A stretch of 64,000 bases of DNA from Candidatus Bipolaricaulota bacterium (GCA_938091745.1 CALLJK010000009.1:218957-282956); one strand, 5' to 3'; positions 8,019 through 17,101 are shown, counted from the first letter of the stretch. Translations and numbers: made by a program. Notes: a model not told the origin generated them from the letters alone.

Positions 8019-9125
8019 TCAGGGTTTTCTACCAAATGTCGCAATGCGATCTCTGTAATAAACTTGGAACCCCTGCGAGGGATCGAGCCAGTCGGGAAGA
8101 CGCACAAGCCCTAGCACATGTGAGCCCGCACGCACCTGTGCGAGCACATTAGGAAAGCTCGGGAAATTCCCCATCAGGGCTATCCACGGTGGGCGTGCCC
8201 CATTGAGAGCATATTGATTGAGAGCCAGCTCTTCGGGCTCATAGCGTCGCAGGTTCTCCCCACGCTTCTGCACTAACGCGATATCGCTTATACGAAAGAG
8301 GCTCTCTTGCAGAGCGTGCACGAACACTAAGAGCGACGGCATTGGAATCTCGCCCGCCAGCAGCCCCAACTCTTCCGGACGCCCTCGTGCCGCTTGATAC
8401 TGTTGGAAAAACTCCTCGTTGAGGAGCGCGCAGACTATGACCATCTGGAGCTGCTCGCCTTCGGTGACGACAATATAGTCATAGAGCGACTCGTCAAGGG
8501 ACGCCCAGGCGTCGGGGAGCGCGCCCTCGCCTAAAAGATCTCTGAGATTGGCCCACTTCGCGGTCACTGTGACGAAGATTGTGACCGTGCGATAGTCTCC
8601 AAGCTCCCCGAGGATCGGCTCTTCAAGGTGCGCCCCAGCAGTGATCTCCTCCGCTGCGGGCTGGATCCACGACTGCACGCTCTCGAAAGAGAGCGATTTT
8701 CGGTATGCGTACTTATACAGTATGGGGCGGTCGAAGCCCTTGAGCTGAACTGAAGCTATATCCGGCTTATGGATAGCAAGAGCTTCTCTCAGATACTCAT
8801 AGGCAATGGCCTGCAGGCGGTCTTGAGTCAGCTTGGGAATAACGATCTCAATCTCAACCTCAACACGAACGAGATCTCTCTCCTTGATCTGGGTCTGACT
8901 GACGAGCCGATGGTCGCGGATGTGCAGAGGCTGATCCGTCCCTTTGGGAAGATGGAGCTGCCACCAAACGAGGGGAACGCCACCGCTGACAACAAGGATC
9001 GCTCCGACGGTCAGAAAGAGCACAGTTAAGCTCTGACGGGCGGTGCGCCGCCAGAGTGCCCATGTGAGCGCAATGAGCAGGGCCAGCGCGACGATCCATA
9101 GGATAATTTGCATCTCTTGGCTCAT
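8019..9125 (-). CDS. Membrane-anchored protein of unknown function, 368 residues
   Basis: Two N-terminal membrane helices (about 6-26 and 33-55) are followed by a soluble domain of about 300 residues rich in beta strands with many acidic and aromatic residues (LVRVEVEIEIVIP, YRTVTIFVTVTAKW). No conserved catalytic motif is evident. A GAGGGG ribosome site lies before the ATG at 9125. It has its own promoter (9161-9190) within the 3' end of the barrel gene, and probably leads into the OB-repeat and lipoprotein genes 20 bases downstream. I do not recognise the family. Confidence 0.7.
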   Translation of the reverse strand: MSQEMQIILWIVALALLIALTWALWRRTARQSLTVLFLTVGAILVVSGGVPLVWWQLHLPKGTDQPLHIRDHRLVSQTQIKERDLVRVEVEIEIVIPKLTQDRLQAIAYEYLREALAIHKPDIASVQLKGFDRPILYKYAYRKSLSFESVQSWIQPAAEEITAGAHLEEPILGELGDYRTVTIFVTVTAKWANLRDLLGEGALPDAWASLDESLYDYIVVTEGEQLQMVIVCALLNEEFFQQYQAARGRPEELGLLAGEIPMPSLLVFVHALQESLFRISDIALVQKRGENLRRYEPEELALNQYALNGARPPWIALMGNFPSFPNVLAQVRAGSHVLGLVRLPDWLDPSQGFQVYYRDRIATFGRKP

Positions 9126-9160
9126 CTCTTTCCCCTCTCACCAAGGGTCTTCATGATGGC

Positions 9161-9190
9161 ATTATACTGTAAAGTCCTACCGTCGGCCAA
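9161..9190 (-). promoter_or_regulatory. Internal promoter of the 9125-5585 gene group
   Basis: Minus strand: -35 TTGGCC (9190-9185), 18-base spacer, consensus -10 TATAAT (9166-9161). It overlaps the last codons of the barrel gene. Confidence 0.6.
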
Positions 9191-9971
9191 ACGCAAGCTC
9201 CGTCGTGACCGCCCAGCCGTCAGCCTGCCAAGTAAAGTCCGTTTGCAAGATATTCAAGATTCCCAAGCCTCCGCCCCACGTGATCTCCCGCCCGTTCCAG
9301 CCTGCGCGCAGCGCAATCCCCTCAAAGGGCTGAACTTCTATCCCCACACGAAGAGCGCGCAGCTCCTCTTGGCGCGCAAGGTCTACTGCCCCAAGAAGAC
9401 GTACCATCCCTTCGGAAAGCTTTATGGTCGCTCCCATGCGCACGATCATGGGAAGCTGCCCTCCTACGATATCAGTGACAGCCAAGCCTCCTTGCACCCA
9501 GCCAAATCGCACCATCAGCCCAAGATCAATCCCTGTCCCGTGAAAGCGCTGTCCCGCGCGTAGCTCATCGTAGAGCTTCACCGCGATTCCTGCGCTCATG
9601 GTCTCTCGCACTCCAGCACCAATAGCGAGAACTGTCAACGAGTGCTCTTCTCTGGTCGGGGCTTTGAGGGTTTTACTGCCGTACCAGATCGCACCGCCGA
9701 TCCCAAAGATACCGCCGCTCAATGCTGCCCCGAAGATCTCAAACGGCGTCGTCGGGGCGGGCATGGCGAGCCTCCCCAAGATTCCAAAGCCCTTTAGCGT
9801 AAATAGCCCCGCGGGGTTCCACAGCGCTGCTGACGCGTCATCGGCAAGCCCGACAAACGCCCCGCCAAGACTGACTGCCCGTGGGGAAAGCTCTTCGGTC
9901 AGAAACCCCTGAGCGAAAGTCGGCAAGACAAACAATTTACTACCCAAAGCGATAATAAATAGAATGCGCAT
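9177..9971 (-). CDS. PorV/PorQ-like outer-membrane barrel protein
   Basis: 264 residues with a signal peptide ending near TFAQG. The stretch SLGGAFVGLADDASAALWNPAGL is the recognition motif of the PorV/PorQ and UPF0164 families of FadL-like barrels. Alternating hydrophobic beta strands follow and the protein ends near an aromatic strand (TTELAFGRR). It begins 4 bases after the stop of the VWA-PKD gene, so the two are co-transcribed. Family members help export or anchor surface proteins or move hydrophobic molecules across the outer membrane; the role here is inferred only. Confidence 0.78.
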   Translation of the reverse strand: MRILFIIALGSKLFVLPTFAQGFLTEELSPRAVSLGGAFVGLADDASAALWNPAGLFTLKGFGILGRLAMPAPTTPFEIFGAALSGGIFGIGGAIWYGSKTLKAPTREEHSLTVLAIGAGVRETMSAGIAVKLYDELRAGQRFHGTGIDLGLMVRFGWVQGGLAVTDIVGGQLPMIVRMGATIKLSEGMVRLLGAVDLARQEELRALRVGIEVQPFEGIALRAGWNGREITWGGGLGILNILQTDFTWQADGWAVTTELAFGRR

Positions 9972-9974
9972 ACT

Positions 9975-11924
9975 TTACGGAGGACGTGGCGGCAACGGCT
10001 GATCGACGGGCGTGTTCGAGAGCCAATACGCGATCAGCTCTTGCATAGTAGCGAGATCGATCTGTTGCCCGCCAGTGCCGGGCACAATCGGCGATTCGCC
10101 GATAGGAGACCATCCCGTAGCTAGCCACCAGCTCACCGCCCGCTGAATCTGATTGAACGAGATCAGATTGTCGTCTTTCGGATCAATACGCTCTTCTTCG
10201 GGGGGAATATCCGGGCGCGTGATATAGTGTGCTACGACGACCTTGATCGGCAGCCCCGCGACAAGCTGGAACGAGCTTGTCCCCTCCGTGGGCGTCTGGA
10301 TATCGGGGACCTTGCTGATGACAAATCCCGTCAGCATGGGCGAATCCATCTCGGCAGTCTCTGAGAGCTTCACTTCGTAGACGATCTTCTTCACCGTGCC
10401 CGCAGGTAAGCGTTCGGGGAAGATCCATTCTATTGCAGTGCCTCCTGGGAGTGGTGGGCGCATCGTGCCCCCGTGCGATTCCCCAAGAACTTTCTCAGTG
10501 ACATCTTCGACTTTTGTATCGACAGCTATGATATTCTTGGGCCATTCCTCACGAACCCCAAGCCCCAACACGTCGCGATTGACCCGAATCTCTAAATAGA
10601 CTCTGATAAATATCCCGCGCGGCAGTTGCCCGCCAAACGTGGGCAAGTCGCGAATCGCCACGGCGATATTAATGACCGCGATGGTAACACTTGCGCTGTT
10701 AGTAGCCCCTTCGTTGTCGGTGACCGTTAGGGTCACCGTGTACGTCCCAGCTTTTTCGTAAGCATAGGAAGGGCTCGTTTCGGTGCTCGTTCTCCCATCA
10801 CCGAAGTCCCACAGATAGCTGACGATGCTCCCATCAAGATCAGACGACTGATTGCTAAAGAAGATCGTCTCTTTGACGGCAGGCTCTGCAGGGCTGAAGA
10901 CGAATTTTGCCACCGGCGGAGCGTTGGGGACGTCCAGAGTAATAAACGGCAGATTGATGCGCGCTCTCTGCCCTAAAATGTTCGTGTACTCGACGGTGCT
11001 GGGGCTGCGATTAATGGGAAAAGAGCCTTTGACACTTGAGCTGACTTGGAAGCGAAATGTTACGGTCTCTTCGGGGCGGATCGCCTCAACTCTCCAAGTC
11101 AGCATCTTGCTGCCGTCAGCGAAGTCTTGAATCTCTGGGTTGCCCTCGGCCCCCTCGAACGTCACCCGGTTGGTAATCGTCACTTTGGCGACGACCTGGC
11201 GGGCTATGAACTCTATGCGCAGTTGCCCTTGCAATGCCGTCAGGGTCTCGTCGGAGAAGCTCTTCAAGAAGAGCCCGTTGGTGAAGCGTGCCAGAGAGAG
11301 CAGCGTTTGGGAGCGCGCAGCTTCGTCCGTGGTCGTCACGACGTGAATCGTGATTTGGCTGTCGCGGGCGCGCTGGGCTTGGGTGAGCACCGGGCCGAAC
11401 TCCGCCGGGGCCAATCCCGCGCGCGCGATCAGCCAGATCTGAATCTTGCGCGCTTCAGGTCGAGCAGTCTCGACAAGCGTCTTTGTCGCGAGAGCGACGG
11501 CATCAGCCAAGCCCAAGGGGCTGCTAGGAGTCAGCTCGGAGAATCGCTGCCGAATGAGATTGAAGTCAGCCGTCAAGGGGCTGTCCAGCGTTGGTGGGGC
11601 GAGAGAGATTAGCCCGACGCGGTCGTCCGGCCCAAGCAGATTGAGCAGCCGATCTACGAACGAGCGAGCTTCTTCTAAGTTGATGGAGCGATCTACGCCA
11701 ATGATCACGTCGAGGGGGGGCGGGGTGAGAAAGTCCCCGCGCAGCGCGAGCTTCACTGTCGCGATCTGGGGCTGGGCGAGCGAGCCCTTTTGATAGACCG
11801 GAACCGTTTCCACGACAAACTCTGCCGTAATGCCTGGCGGAGGAGTGACCTGGGCGCGGCTACTGAGAACCAGCAAGACTCCTAAAAGAATCGCAATGAC
11901 GGCATACGCACGACGCCCTGGCAT
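9975..11924 (-). CDS. Exported VWA and PKD domain protein
   Basis: 649 residues. A signal peptide (1-24) is followed by a von Willebrand A-like fold (about 70-240; the metal site is degenerate, GVDRSIN instead of DxSxS). A beta domain follows, then a clear PKD domain (about 340-425, with WDFGDGRTSTE and YAYEKAGTYTVTLTVTDNEG). The C-terminal 200 residues are unassigned and end in a Pro-rich tail (PLPPRPP). VWA and PKD domains mediate adhesion or assembly at the surface, and the next gene encodes an outer-membrane barrel, so the pair may form a surface structure. Confidence 0.8.
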   Translation of the reverse strand: MPGRRAYAVIAILLGVLLVLSSRAQVTPPPGITAEFVVETVPVYQKGSLAQPQIATVKLALRGDFLTPPPLDVIIGVDRSINLEEARSFVDRLLNLLGPDDRVGLISLAPPTLDSPLTADFNLIRQRFSELTPSSPLGLADAVALATKTLVETARPEARKIQIWLIARAGLAPAEFGPVLTQAQRARDSQITIHVVTTTDEAARSQTLLSLARFTNGLFLKSFSDETLTALQGQLRIEFIARQVVAKVTITNRVTFEGAEGNPEIQDFADGSKMLTWRVEAIRPEETVTFRFQVSSSVKGSFPINRSPSTVEYTNILGQRARINLPFITLDVPNAPPVAKFVFSPAEPAVKETIFFSNQSSDLDGSIVSYLWDFGDGRTSTETSPSYAYEKAGTYTVTLTVTDNEGATNSASVTIAVINIAVAIRDLPTFGGQLPRGIFIRVYLEIRVNRDVLGLGVREEWPKNIIAVDTKVEDVTEKVLGESHGGTMRPPLPGGTAIEWIFPERLPAGTVKKIVYEVKLSETAEMDSPMLTGFVISKVPDIQTPTEGTSSFQLVAGLPIKVVVAHYITRPDIPPEEERIDPKDDNLISFNQIQRAVSWWLATGWSPIGESPIVPGTGGQQIDLATMQELIAYWLSNTPVDQPLPPRPP

Positions 11925-11966
11925 ACCCAGTCTGCTCCTTTTTCAAGCGATGACAGCTCGCCCTCT

Positions 11967-11995
11967 ATCATACCCCATACAGAGGGAACTGACAG
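11967..11995 (-). promoter_or_regulatory. Promoter of the VWA-PKD/barrel operon
   Basis: Minus strand: -35 CTGTCA (11995-11990), 17-base spacer, -10 TATGAT (11972-11967), about 40 bases before the ATG. Confidence 0.6.
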
Positions 11996-12015
11996 TGGCT
12001 TGTGTTACGTTAAGA

Positions 12016-12093
12016 ACCTCTCCCCCGGCCCCTCCCCGATACGGGGAGGGGAGCACTCCCTTCCCGCGTCGGGAAGGGGGTTGGGGGTTAGGT
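12016..12093 (+). repeat. Palindromic element, family A, abutting a stop codon
   Basis: It is a 78-bp element bounded by ACCT and AGGT with two hairpins (CCCCTCCCC/GGGGAGGGG and CCCTTCCC/GGGAAGGGG). It is the same family as 4021-4101 in the opposite orientation. Its last T is the first base of the reverse-strand TGA stop of the gene at 12093-12752, so it sits exactly at that gene's 3' end and could act as a terminator-like hairpin. Confidence 0.8.
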
Positions 12094-12752
12094 CAACTAC
12101 ACTTGAGCTTGGCCGTCACTTGACTTGCTGGAAGCGTAATGAGAAATTCGGCGAAAAAGATCTGCGACAGCGGGATCAGGGCAATCGTCTTGATCTCGAC
12201 CGCTTGGGGAGCTACCCCCACCGTCCAGAGATAGAACTGCACTTTGACAGCGTCGAAATCTGCTTCAGCTTTGATACGATATGTGTACCATTCAGGGTAG
12301 AGCTTGGCCTTGGGGGTGAGATATTTATTGATCATCATCTTTGCTGCGGCCTCGCGCAGTTGGGGCGAGCTTCCAAAGATCGCGAGCTGTTCCAGCTCCT
12401 GAATGGTCTTAGTGCGTAGATCAACTCCGGCGACGACGGGGTTCTCGACCGTGGGGAGATTCCAACACGCGCTGATCACCTTGCCCTGTTTGGCTTCTTC
12501 GACGGCTTGACGGAGCTCTTTAAATCCGCGCTCTTGCTCGATCTTGCGAATGAGCGGGTCGAGCTCCGACAGCGGGCGATCCAGAAAGAGATACGCGGCA
12601 ACGAGCGTCCGCGCCGCAGCGAGGCGAAATTCGGGAATAGCATCGGTGGAGACCATCTCGATCAACCTGGGAATGGGCTTCGTGTCCGCCCAGGAGACTG
12701 CCACCAACAAGAGCACTAAACTTGCTGTGATAACGAATAGCCGTCGCGTCAT
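12093..12752 (-). CDS. Exported protein of unknown function, 219 residues
   Basis: A signal peptide (about 1-22, cleavage near SWAD) precedes a mostly helical domain with HEAT-like character (residues 25-160, with PEFRLAAARTLVAAYL and SPQLREAAAKMMINKYL). This pattern recalls alpha-solenoid repeats. A beta-rich C-terminus with a Cys (KLKCS) follows. It has its own promoter (12787-12815) and ends at a palindromic element. No enzyme motif is visible. Confidence 0.68.
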   Translation of the reverse strand: MTRRLFVITASLVLLLVAVSWADTKPIPRLIEMVSTDAIPEFRLAAARTLVAAYLFLDRPLSELDPLIRKIEQERGFKELRQAVEEAKQGKVISACWNLPTVENPVVAGVDLRTKTIQELEQLAIFGSSPQLREAAAKMMINKYLTPKAKLYPEWYTYRIKAEADFDAVKVQFYLWTVGVAPQAVEIKTIALIPLSQIFFAEFLITLPASQVTAKLKCS

Positions 12753-12786
12753 AGCGTATCACCCCAGCGTCGAGTTTTGCAAGACG

Positions 12787-12815
12787 ATTCTACTTGAAAG
12801 CGAAGCTGCCGACAA
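12787..12815 (-). promoter_or_regulatory. Promoter of the 12093-12752 gene
   Basis: Minus strand: -35 TTGTCG (12815-12810), 17-base spacer, -10 TAGAAT (12792-12787), about 35 bases before the ATG. Confidence 0.55.
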
Positions 12816-12850
12816 GTGAGCCTATGGCTTGACTGCCGGTTTGGTGCCCC

Positions 12851-12879
12851 TTGACAAAAGCGGACTATTTTGGTATGCT
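12851..12879 (+). promoter_or_regulatory. Promoter of the Fe(III) ABC importer operon
   Basis: -35 TTGACA (12851-12856), 17-base spacer, -10 TATGCT (12874-12879). The predicted start near 12886 leaves only about 12 bases before the ATG at 12898. I see no clear Fur box. Confidence 0.75.
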
Positions 12880-12897
12880 TTTTTGTGCCATAAGCCA

Positions 12898-13905
12898 ATG
12901 AGTACAAAATTGGGGAAGAGATTAGCACTCATTGCGGTTCTGGTGCTCGCGCCGATGACACTGGCTCAGCCGTCGGGAGAGTTAGTGATCTACTCTGGGC
13001 GGAGCGAGCCGCTCATCGTCCCTGTGATTCAGTTCTTCCAGCAGCAGACGGGCATCAAGGTCACGCTCCAGAGCGGATCAGCGACGGCGCTTGCGAACTT
13101 AGTGCTGCAAGAGCAGCCCACCCCCCGCGCTGACATCTTCATTGCCAACGATGCTGGGACGCTCGAATTTCTCAAGCTCAAGAATGCGCTCCAGCCCTAT
13201 ATCTCTGAACAGATCAAGAAGATCCCTGAGCAGTTTCGCGCCCGCGACGGCAGTTGGCTGGGGGTTTCGGGTCGAAGCCGCGTCATTATGTACAATACAA
13301 AGCTCGTCAAGCCCCAAGAGCTGCCCAACTCTGTCTTCTCCTTGACTGACCCTCAATGGAAGGGCAAGATCGCGATGGCCACAACACGCAACGAGTCGGT
13401 CATCGCCTGGGTGACCGCCTTGAGATTAGTGAAGGGCGACGCGTTCACCAAAGAGTATCTTTTGAAACTGAAAGCGAATGGGATCGTCACCCTCAACGGC
13501 CACACCGATGTGAGAAAAGCCGTAGGACGTGGGGAGTTCTCGTTGGGGTTGGTGAATCACTATTACTATCACGTAGAGCTGCGCGACGGCTCTCCCGTCG
13601 GCGTGATCTACCCCGACCAAGGCCCCAATGATATCGGGGTCCTCGTCAACGCTGCCGGCGCAGCCATGGTGAGGAACGCAAAGCATCAGCGCGAGGCTCA
13701 GCGTTTTTTGGACTTTCTCGCTTCTCCCGAAGCGCAGAAGCTTTTTGCCGAGCTGAACTTCGAGTACCCCCTGCTGCCGGGGGTGCCCACGGTGCCGGGC
13801 GTGCGCCCGTTAGAGACTCTGAAGCTCATGCCCGTCCGATTAGACGAGCTGGGCCAAGAACTGGAAAAGACGCTCAAGCTGTTAGATGAAGTTGGGTTGG
13901 GGTAG
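12898..13905 (+). CDS. Fe(III) ABC transporter, periplasmic substrate-binding protein
   Basis: 335 residues with a signal peptide ending at LAQPSG. The opening ELVIYSGRSEPLI, the ADIFIANDAGTLE and WLGVSGRSRVIMYN segments, and a tyrosine cluster (NHYYYHV) are those of FbpA/FutA-type ferric-binding proteins, where the tyrosines hold Fe(III). The ATG at 12898 follows the promoter closely; an upstream extension would run through it. It is followed by a matching permease and ATPase. Substrate inferred from family. Confidence 0.88.
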   Translation: MSTKLGKRLALIAVLVLAPMTLAQPSGELVIYSGRSEPLIVPVIQFFQQQTGIKVTLQSGSATALANLVLQEQPTPRADIFIANDAGTLEFLKLKNALQPYISEQIKKIPEQFRARDGSWLGVSGRSRVIMYNTKLVKPQELPNSVFSLTDPQWKGKIAMATTRNESVIAWVTALRLVKGDAFTKEYLLKLKANGIVTLNGHTDVRKAVGRGEFSLGLVNHYYYHVELRDGSPVGVIYPDQGPNDIGVLVNAAGAAMVRNAKHQREAQRFLDFLASPEAQKLFAELNFEYPLLPGVPTVPGVRPLETLKLMPVRLDELGQELEKTLKLLDEVGLG

Positions 13906-13912
13906 AATATAT

Positions 13913-13949
13913 GGCCCTCACCCCGCCCTATGGGCTGGGGGTGAGGGCC
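13913..13949. repeat. Short palindromic element, family B
   Basis: 37 bp: GGCCCTCACCCC and its near-complement GGGGGTGAGGGCC enclose GCCC-TAT-GGGC. It is the minimal form of the family B element, between the binding-protein and permease genes. It may attenuate or stabilise the transcript between a highly expressed binding protein and its permease. Confidence 0.75.
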
Positions 13950-13957
13950 TGATAAAG

Positions 13958-15607
13958 ATGGCTTCCCATTGGGTTCTTACAGGACGTGTGCGCGCGCGCT
14001 GGAGTGAGCTGCGTTTGCCTCAGCGCGCCCTTCTCACTCTTATAGCTTCTGCTATTGCTGGGGCGATGGCGCTCCCGTTGATAGTGACGCTCTGGCGTGG
14101 GCTGAGCGCTGATCCCTCTCTGTGGGCTACACTCTGGCACGCGCGACTCGTGCCCTTGCTTGGTACCACGCTAGCGCTCGCAGGTGCTGTGACCATCAGC
14201 TCGCTCCTTCTGGGAATGCTCTTGGCGTGGCTGGTGGAGCGCACTGATCTGCCCGGCAGAAAGATCTTCGGCCCGCTCCTTGTGGCGACGCTCGTCATCC
14301 CATGTTATTTAATTGCGATCTGGCACGTCTCGTTCTGGGGACCGGGAGGGCTGCTAGAACACTCGATAACAACGCTCTTTGGTGTTTCTGTGAGGGTGCC
14401 CACAATCTACGGGTTTCTCGGCGCGTGGTTGATCTTAGTGATCGCGACCTATCCGTATGTGTACACGCTCGCGCGGGCGGCGCTGCGCGCGCTCGACCCC
14501 CAGCTCGAAGAAGCCGCGCGGTCGCTCGGCGCTCATAGACTGAAAATCTTTCTCAAAGTGACGCTGCCGTTGCTCGCCCCGGCGCTCGCCGCCGGAGGCT
14601 TGCTCACAGCCGTCTACACGCTCTCCGACTACGGCGTCGTCGCGACGCTGCGCTACGAGACGTTCACAACAGCGATCTATAAACAGTTGACGGGACGCTA
14701 CGATCAAGCCCCAGCGGCTATTCTCAGCACAGTGCTCATCGCGCTCACCGTGATTTTCTTAATCATTCAGCAACGCTTATGGGGGCGCGGACGCCATTAC
14801 TACAAAGCGACGCAGCGTCCCGTGCCGCCGGTGCGCTTGAGCATATGGGGTCGCTGGACAGCGCTGGGCTTTGTCGGGATCGTGCTCTTTTTAGGATTGA
14901 TCCTGCCCGTTGGAGTCTCGCTCTACTGGTGGCTGGAGGGCTTCGTTCGTCCCAACCCGACGGCAGCGCTGTGGGGCACCTCGCCCACTGATCTCTTGAG
15001 ATATGCGGGGAACAGTGTGTTCAGCGCCGCGACAGCCGCGACACTCGCGCTTGTGCTTGCCTGGCCCATCGCGTATCGAGCTGTGCGCTATGGCCGACAC
15101 GGATTGACAAGACTTGCCCAAGCAGGGCAAGCCCTGCCCGGCGTGCTCATCGCGCTTGCTCTAGCGCTCTTGCTCCATCGCTTTGTGCCGTCGCTGTATT
15201 TTACGGTCTGGGCGCTGATTCTCGGGTATGTGATTCGGTTCTTCTCGCACGCGCTGCAAGCGACGGAATCGGGACTGGCGCGGGTGCCGGTGCGTCTTGA
15301 AGAGGCCGCGCGATCACTGGGTCATAGGACACTAAGCGTCTGGCGGCGCGTGACGATCCCGCTGGTCGCGCCGAGCTTAGCTGCCGGTTGGACGCTTATT
15401 TTCTTAAATGCGTTGCGCGAGCTGCCCGCAACACTGCTCTTGCGCCCGCCGGGGTTTGATACGCTTCCCGTGAGATTATGGATCGCCGCTGGGGAAGGCT
15501 TTTACACACAAGCCGCTGCTCCGGCGCTCGTGCTCATCATTTTATCGCTGCCGATGCTCGTGTTGCTGCGAGTGGGCGATCGGCCCGAGGTCCGCTATGG
15601 CGACTGA
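13958..15607 (+). CDS. Fe(III) ABC transporter permease (fused two-repeat type)
   Basis: 549 residues from ATG 13958. About 12 membrane helices are arranged as two homologous halves, each with an EAA loop that docks the ATPase (EEAARSLGAHRLKIFLKVTLP and EEAARSLGHRTLSVWRRVTIP). This is the FbpB/SfuB-type permease in which one protein supplies both membrane halves. I did not use an open start at 13886 because it would translate the palindromic element. The gene overlaps the ATPase gene by 11 bases. Confidence 0.88.
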   Translation: MASHWVLTGRVRARWSELRLPQRALLTLIASAIAGAMALPLIVTLWRGLSADPSLWATLWHARLVPLLGTTLALAGAVTISSLLLGMLLAWLVERTDLPGRKIFGPLLVATLVIPCYLIAIWHVSFWGPGGLLEHSITTLFGVSVRVPTIYGFLGAWLILVIATYPYVYTLARAALRALDPQLEEAARSLGAHRLKIFLKVTLPLLAPALAAGGLLTAVYTLSDYGVVATLRYETFTTAIYKQLTGRYDQAPAAILSTVLIALTVIFLIIQQRLWGRGRHYYKATQRPVPPVRLSIWGRWTALGFVGIVLFLGLILPVGVSLYWWLEGFVRPNPTAALWGTSPTDLLRYAGNSVFSAATAATLALVLAWPIAYRAVRYGRHGLTRLAQAGQALPGVLIALALALLLHRFVPSLYFTVWALILGYVIRFFSHALQATESGLARVPVRLEEAARSLGHRTLSVWRRVTIPLVAPSLAAGWTLIFLNALRELPATLLLRPPGFDTLPVRLWIAAGEGFYTQAAAPALVLIILSLPMLVLLRVGDRPEVRYGD

Positions 15608-16715
15608 GTTTCTCCAGCTTCACGAGGTGCGCTTGCGCGTGGGGCAGTTTCAGCTTGGCCCGTTGTCGCTTTCTGTCCAGAAGGGCGAGCTAGTAGCAGT
15701 GCTGGGGCCGTCGGGTTCGGGCAAGACGACGCTCTTGCGCGTGATCGCGGGGTTCGAGCGCCCTGATAGAGGCTCTATCGTCATAGATGGGCGCATCGTC
15801 GCCGATGCGACGCGCTGGGTCGAGCCCGAAGATCGCGGTGTAGGCATGGTCTTTCAAGACTATGCGCTCTTTCCCCATTTGACCGTGGCTCAAAATATCG
15901 CATTTGGCCTGAACAAGAACGACAGCCGTGCGCGCATTCACGAGCTGCTCAAACTCGTCGGCCTTAATGGATTTTCTGAACGCTATCCTCATGAGCTATC
16001 CGGGGGCGAGCAGCAGCGGGTGGCACTGGCGCGATCTCTTGCTGCCAATCCCAAAGTGCTCTTGCTTGACGAACCCTTCTCAAACTTAGATGCCGATCTG
16101 CGCCCCAAGATGCGCGCTGAGCTGAAGCTCTTACTGCAAAGACTCAACTGCACCACAATCCTCGTCACGCACGACCAAGAAGAAGCCTTCGAGCTGGCCG
16201 ATCGTATCGCGGTGCTCAACGCCGGGCGCTTGGAGCAGATTGATACTCTTGAGAATTTGTATCGTGCTCCGGCGACGCGCTTCGTTGCTGAATTTATTGG
16301 GCACGCCAATTTTCTGAGAGGGTGCGTGCGCGGAGCCTGCATCGAGACAGCGCTGGGGTGTTTTAGGCTGTCTCGGTCCTTGCCCGAAGGCACAGTAGGA
16401 GAAGTTATGGTGCGGCCGGAGGAAGTCGAGCTTGAGGCCCTCACCTCCTCCACCCCCTCTCCCGTGATGACTCACGGGAGAGGGGTGCCCCAAGGGCGGG
16501 GTGAGGGCCTCATCGTAGCACGGTGCTATCGCGGGGGAATGCAACTCCTAACGGTCCGTCTATCTTCTGGGGAAGTGCTGCGCAGCCTCCAGCCTACCGG
16601 CGCACATTTTCCGCTGGCCAGTCGAGTGCGCGTGCGCGTATGCCCCGCAAGCGATCCCCTTGTGATCTTCTTCCTCGATCGTTCGCGCGATCACGCTTGG
16701 CCTAGCGACACATAG
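15597..16715 (+). CDS. Fe(III) ABC transporter ATP-binding protein
   Basis: 372 residues. Walker A GPSGSGKTT (about 37-45), Q-loop FQDYALFPH, signature LSGGEQQRVALARSL (about 137), Walker B VLLLDEPF and the switch H (TILVTHDQEEA) are all intact. The C-terminal TOBE-like domain (about 240-372) carries a 26-codon insertion at about residues 280-305 from a palindromic element read in frame (PSPVMTHGRGVPQGRGEG). The ATPase core is undisturbed and the protein is probably functional. Energises the importer encoded just upstream. Confidence 0.9.
   Translation: MATEFLQLHEVRLRVGQFQLGPLSLSVQKGELVAVLGPSGSGKTTLLRVIAGFERPDRGSIVIDGRIVADATRWVEPEDRGVGMVFQDYALFPHLTVAQNIAFGLNKNDSRARIHELLKLVGLNGFSERYPHELSGGEQQRVALARSLAANPKVLLLDEPFSNLDADLRPKMRAELKLLLQRLNCTTILVTHDQEEAFELADRIAVLNAGRLEQIDTLENLYRAPATRFVAEFIGHANFLRGCVRGACIETALGCFRLSRSLPEGTVGEVMVRPEEVELEALTSSTPSPVMTHGRGVPQGRGEGLIVARCYRGGMQLLTVRLSSGEVLRSLQPTGAHFPLASRVRVRVCPASDPLVIFFLDRSRDHAWPSDT
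16434..16511 (+). repeat. Palindromic element, family B, in frame inside the ABC ATPase
   Basis: 78 bp (26 codons), bounded by GAGGCCCTCACC and GGTGAGGGCCTC, with an inner hairpin CCCCTCTCCCGTGA/TCACGGGAGAGGGG. It lies in the sequence coding for the regulatory C-terminal domain and keeps the frame. Confidence 0.85.
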
Positions 16716-16720
16716 ATCCT

Positions 16721-17101
16721 TCACCATCGATGCTCAGGCAGGCGCGTGTCAATCTTAAAAACCCTATAGAGATAATCACGGGCAAGCAGCACTGTCATCC
16801 CAGCATAGAACGCCACTATTGCCAACACTATCCCCAACGCTGATCCCCATCCCACTCGTGAGGCGTAGTACCCTCCGGCAATCGCCAGCCCTACTCGAAT
16901 GATTCTGTCTTCGATGCCCAGACGGCCGGGCTGAGCCGGCTTTGTCTCTCGAGGTGCCTCCTGGCCGAGCATCTCGTATTTGGGCTTTTCCATCGCGCCA
17001 AACTCCCCACGGAAGATCGCTAAGACGATCAGCCCCAGAGCGCCGATCCCTAGCACAATGCCGAGCCAGTTGAGCGGGTCCATAAGCGAGAAGCCCCTCA
17101 C
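16721..17101 (-). CDS. Small membrane protein with DUF2892-like C-terminal part, oxidase-linked
   Basis: 126 residues. One N-terminal helix (about 11-29) is followed by a polar linker and two helices (IIRVGLAIAGGYYASRVG, SALGIVLAIVAFYAGMTVLLA) that resemble the DUF2892 membrane domain. The N-terminal helix plus short tail also recalls CcoQ-like small subunits. Its ATG overlaps the cytochrome c stop (ATGA), which makes it the last gene of the cbb3-like operon and a candidate accessory or small subunit. Confidence 0.65.
   Translation of the reverse strand: MRGFSLMDPLNWLGIVLGIGALGLIVLAIFRGEFGAMEKPKYEMLGQEAPRETKPAQPGRLGIEDRIIRVGLAIAGGYYASRVGWGSALGIVLAIVAFYAGMTVLLARDYLYRVFKIDTRLPEHRW

Noticed and set aside
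12829..12897. Longer N-terminus for the ferric-binding protein
   Set aside because: It would place the -35 and -10 hexamers inside the coding region and would delay the signal peptide by 23 residues.
12895..12913. CCAAT-N9-ATTGG inverted repeat at the start of the iron importer gene
   Set aside because: Only 5-base arms; not a recognisable Fur or DtxR box.
13886..13957. Upstream start for the iron permease
   Set aside because: It would translate a palindromic element overlapping the previous gene's end; the ATG at 13958 begins the conserved N-terminus.
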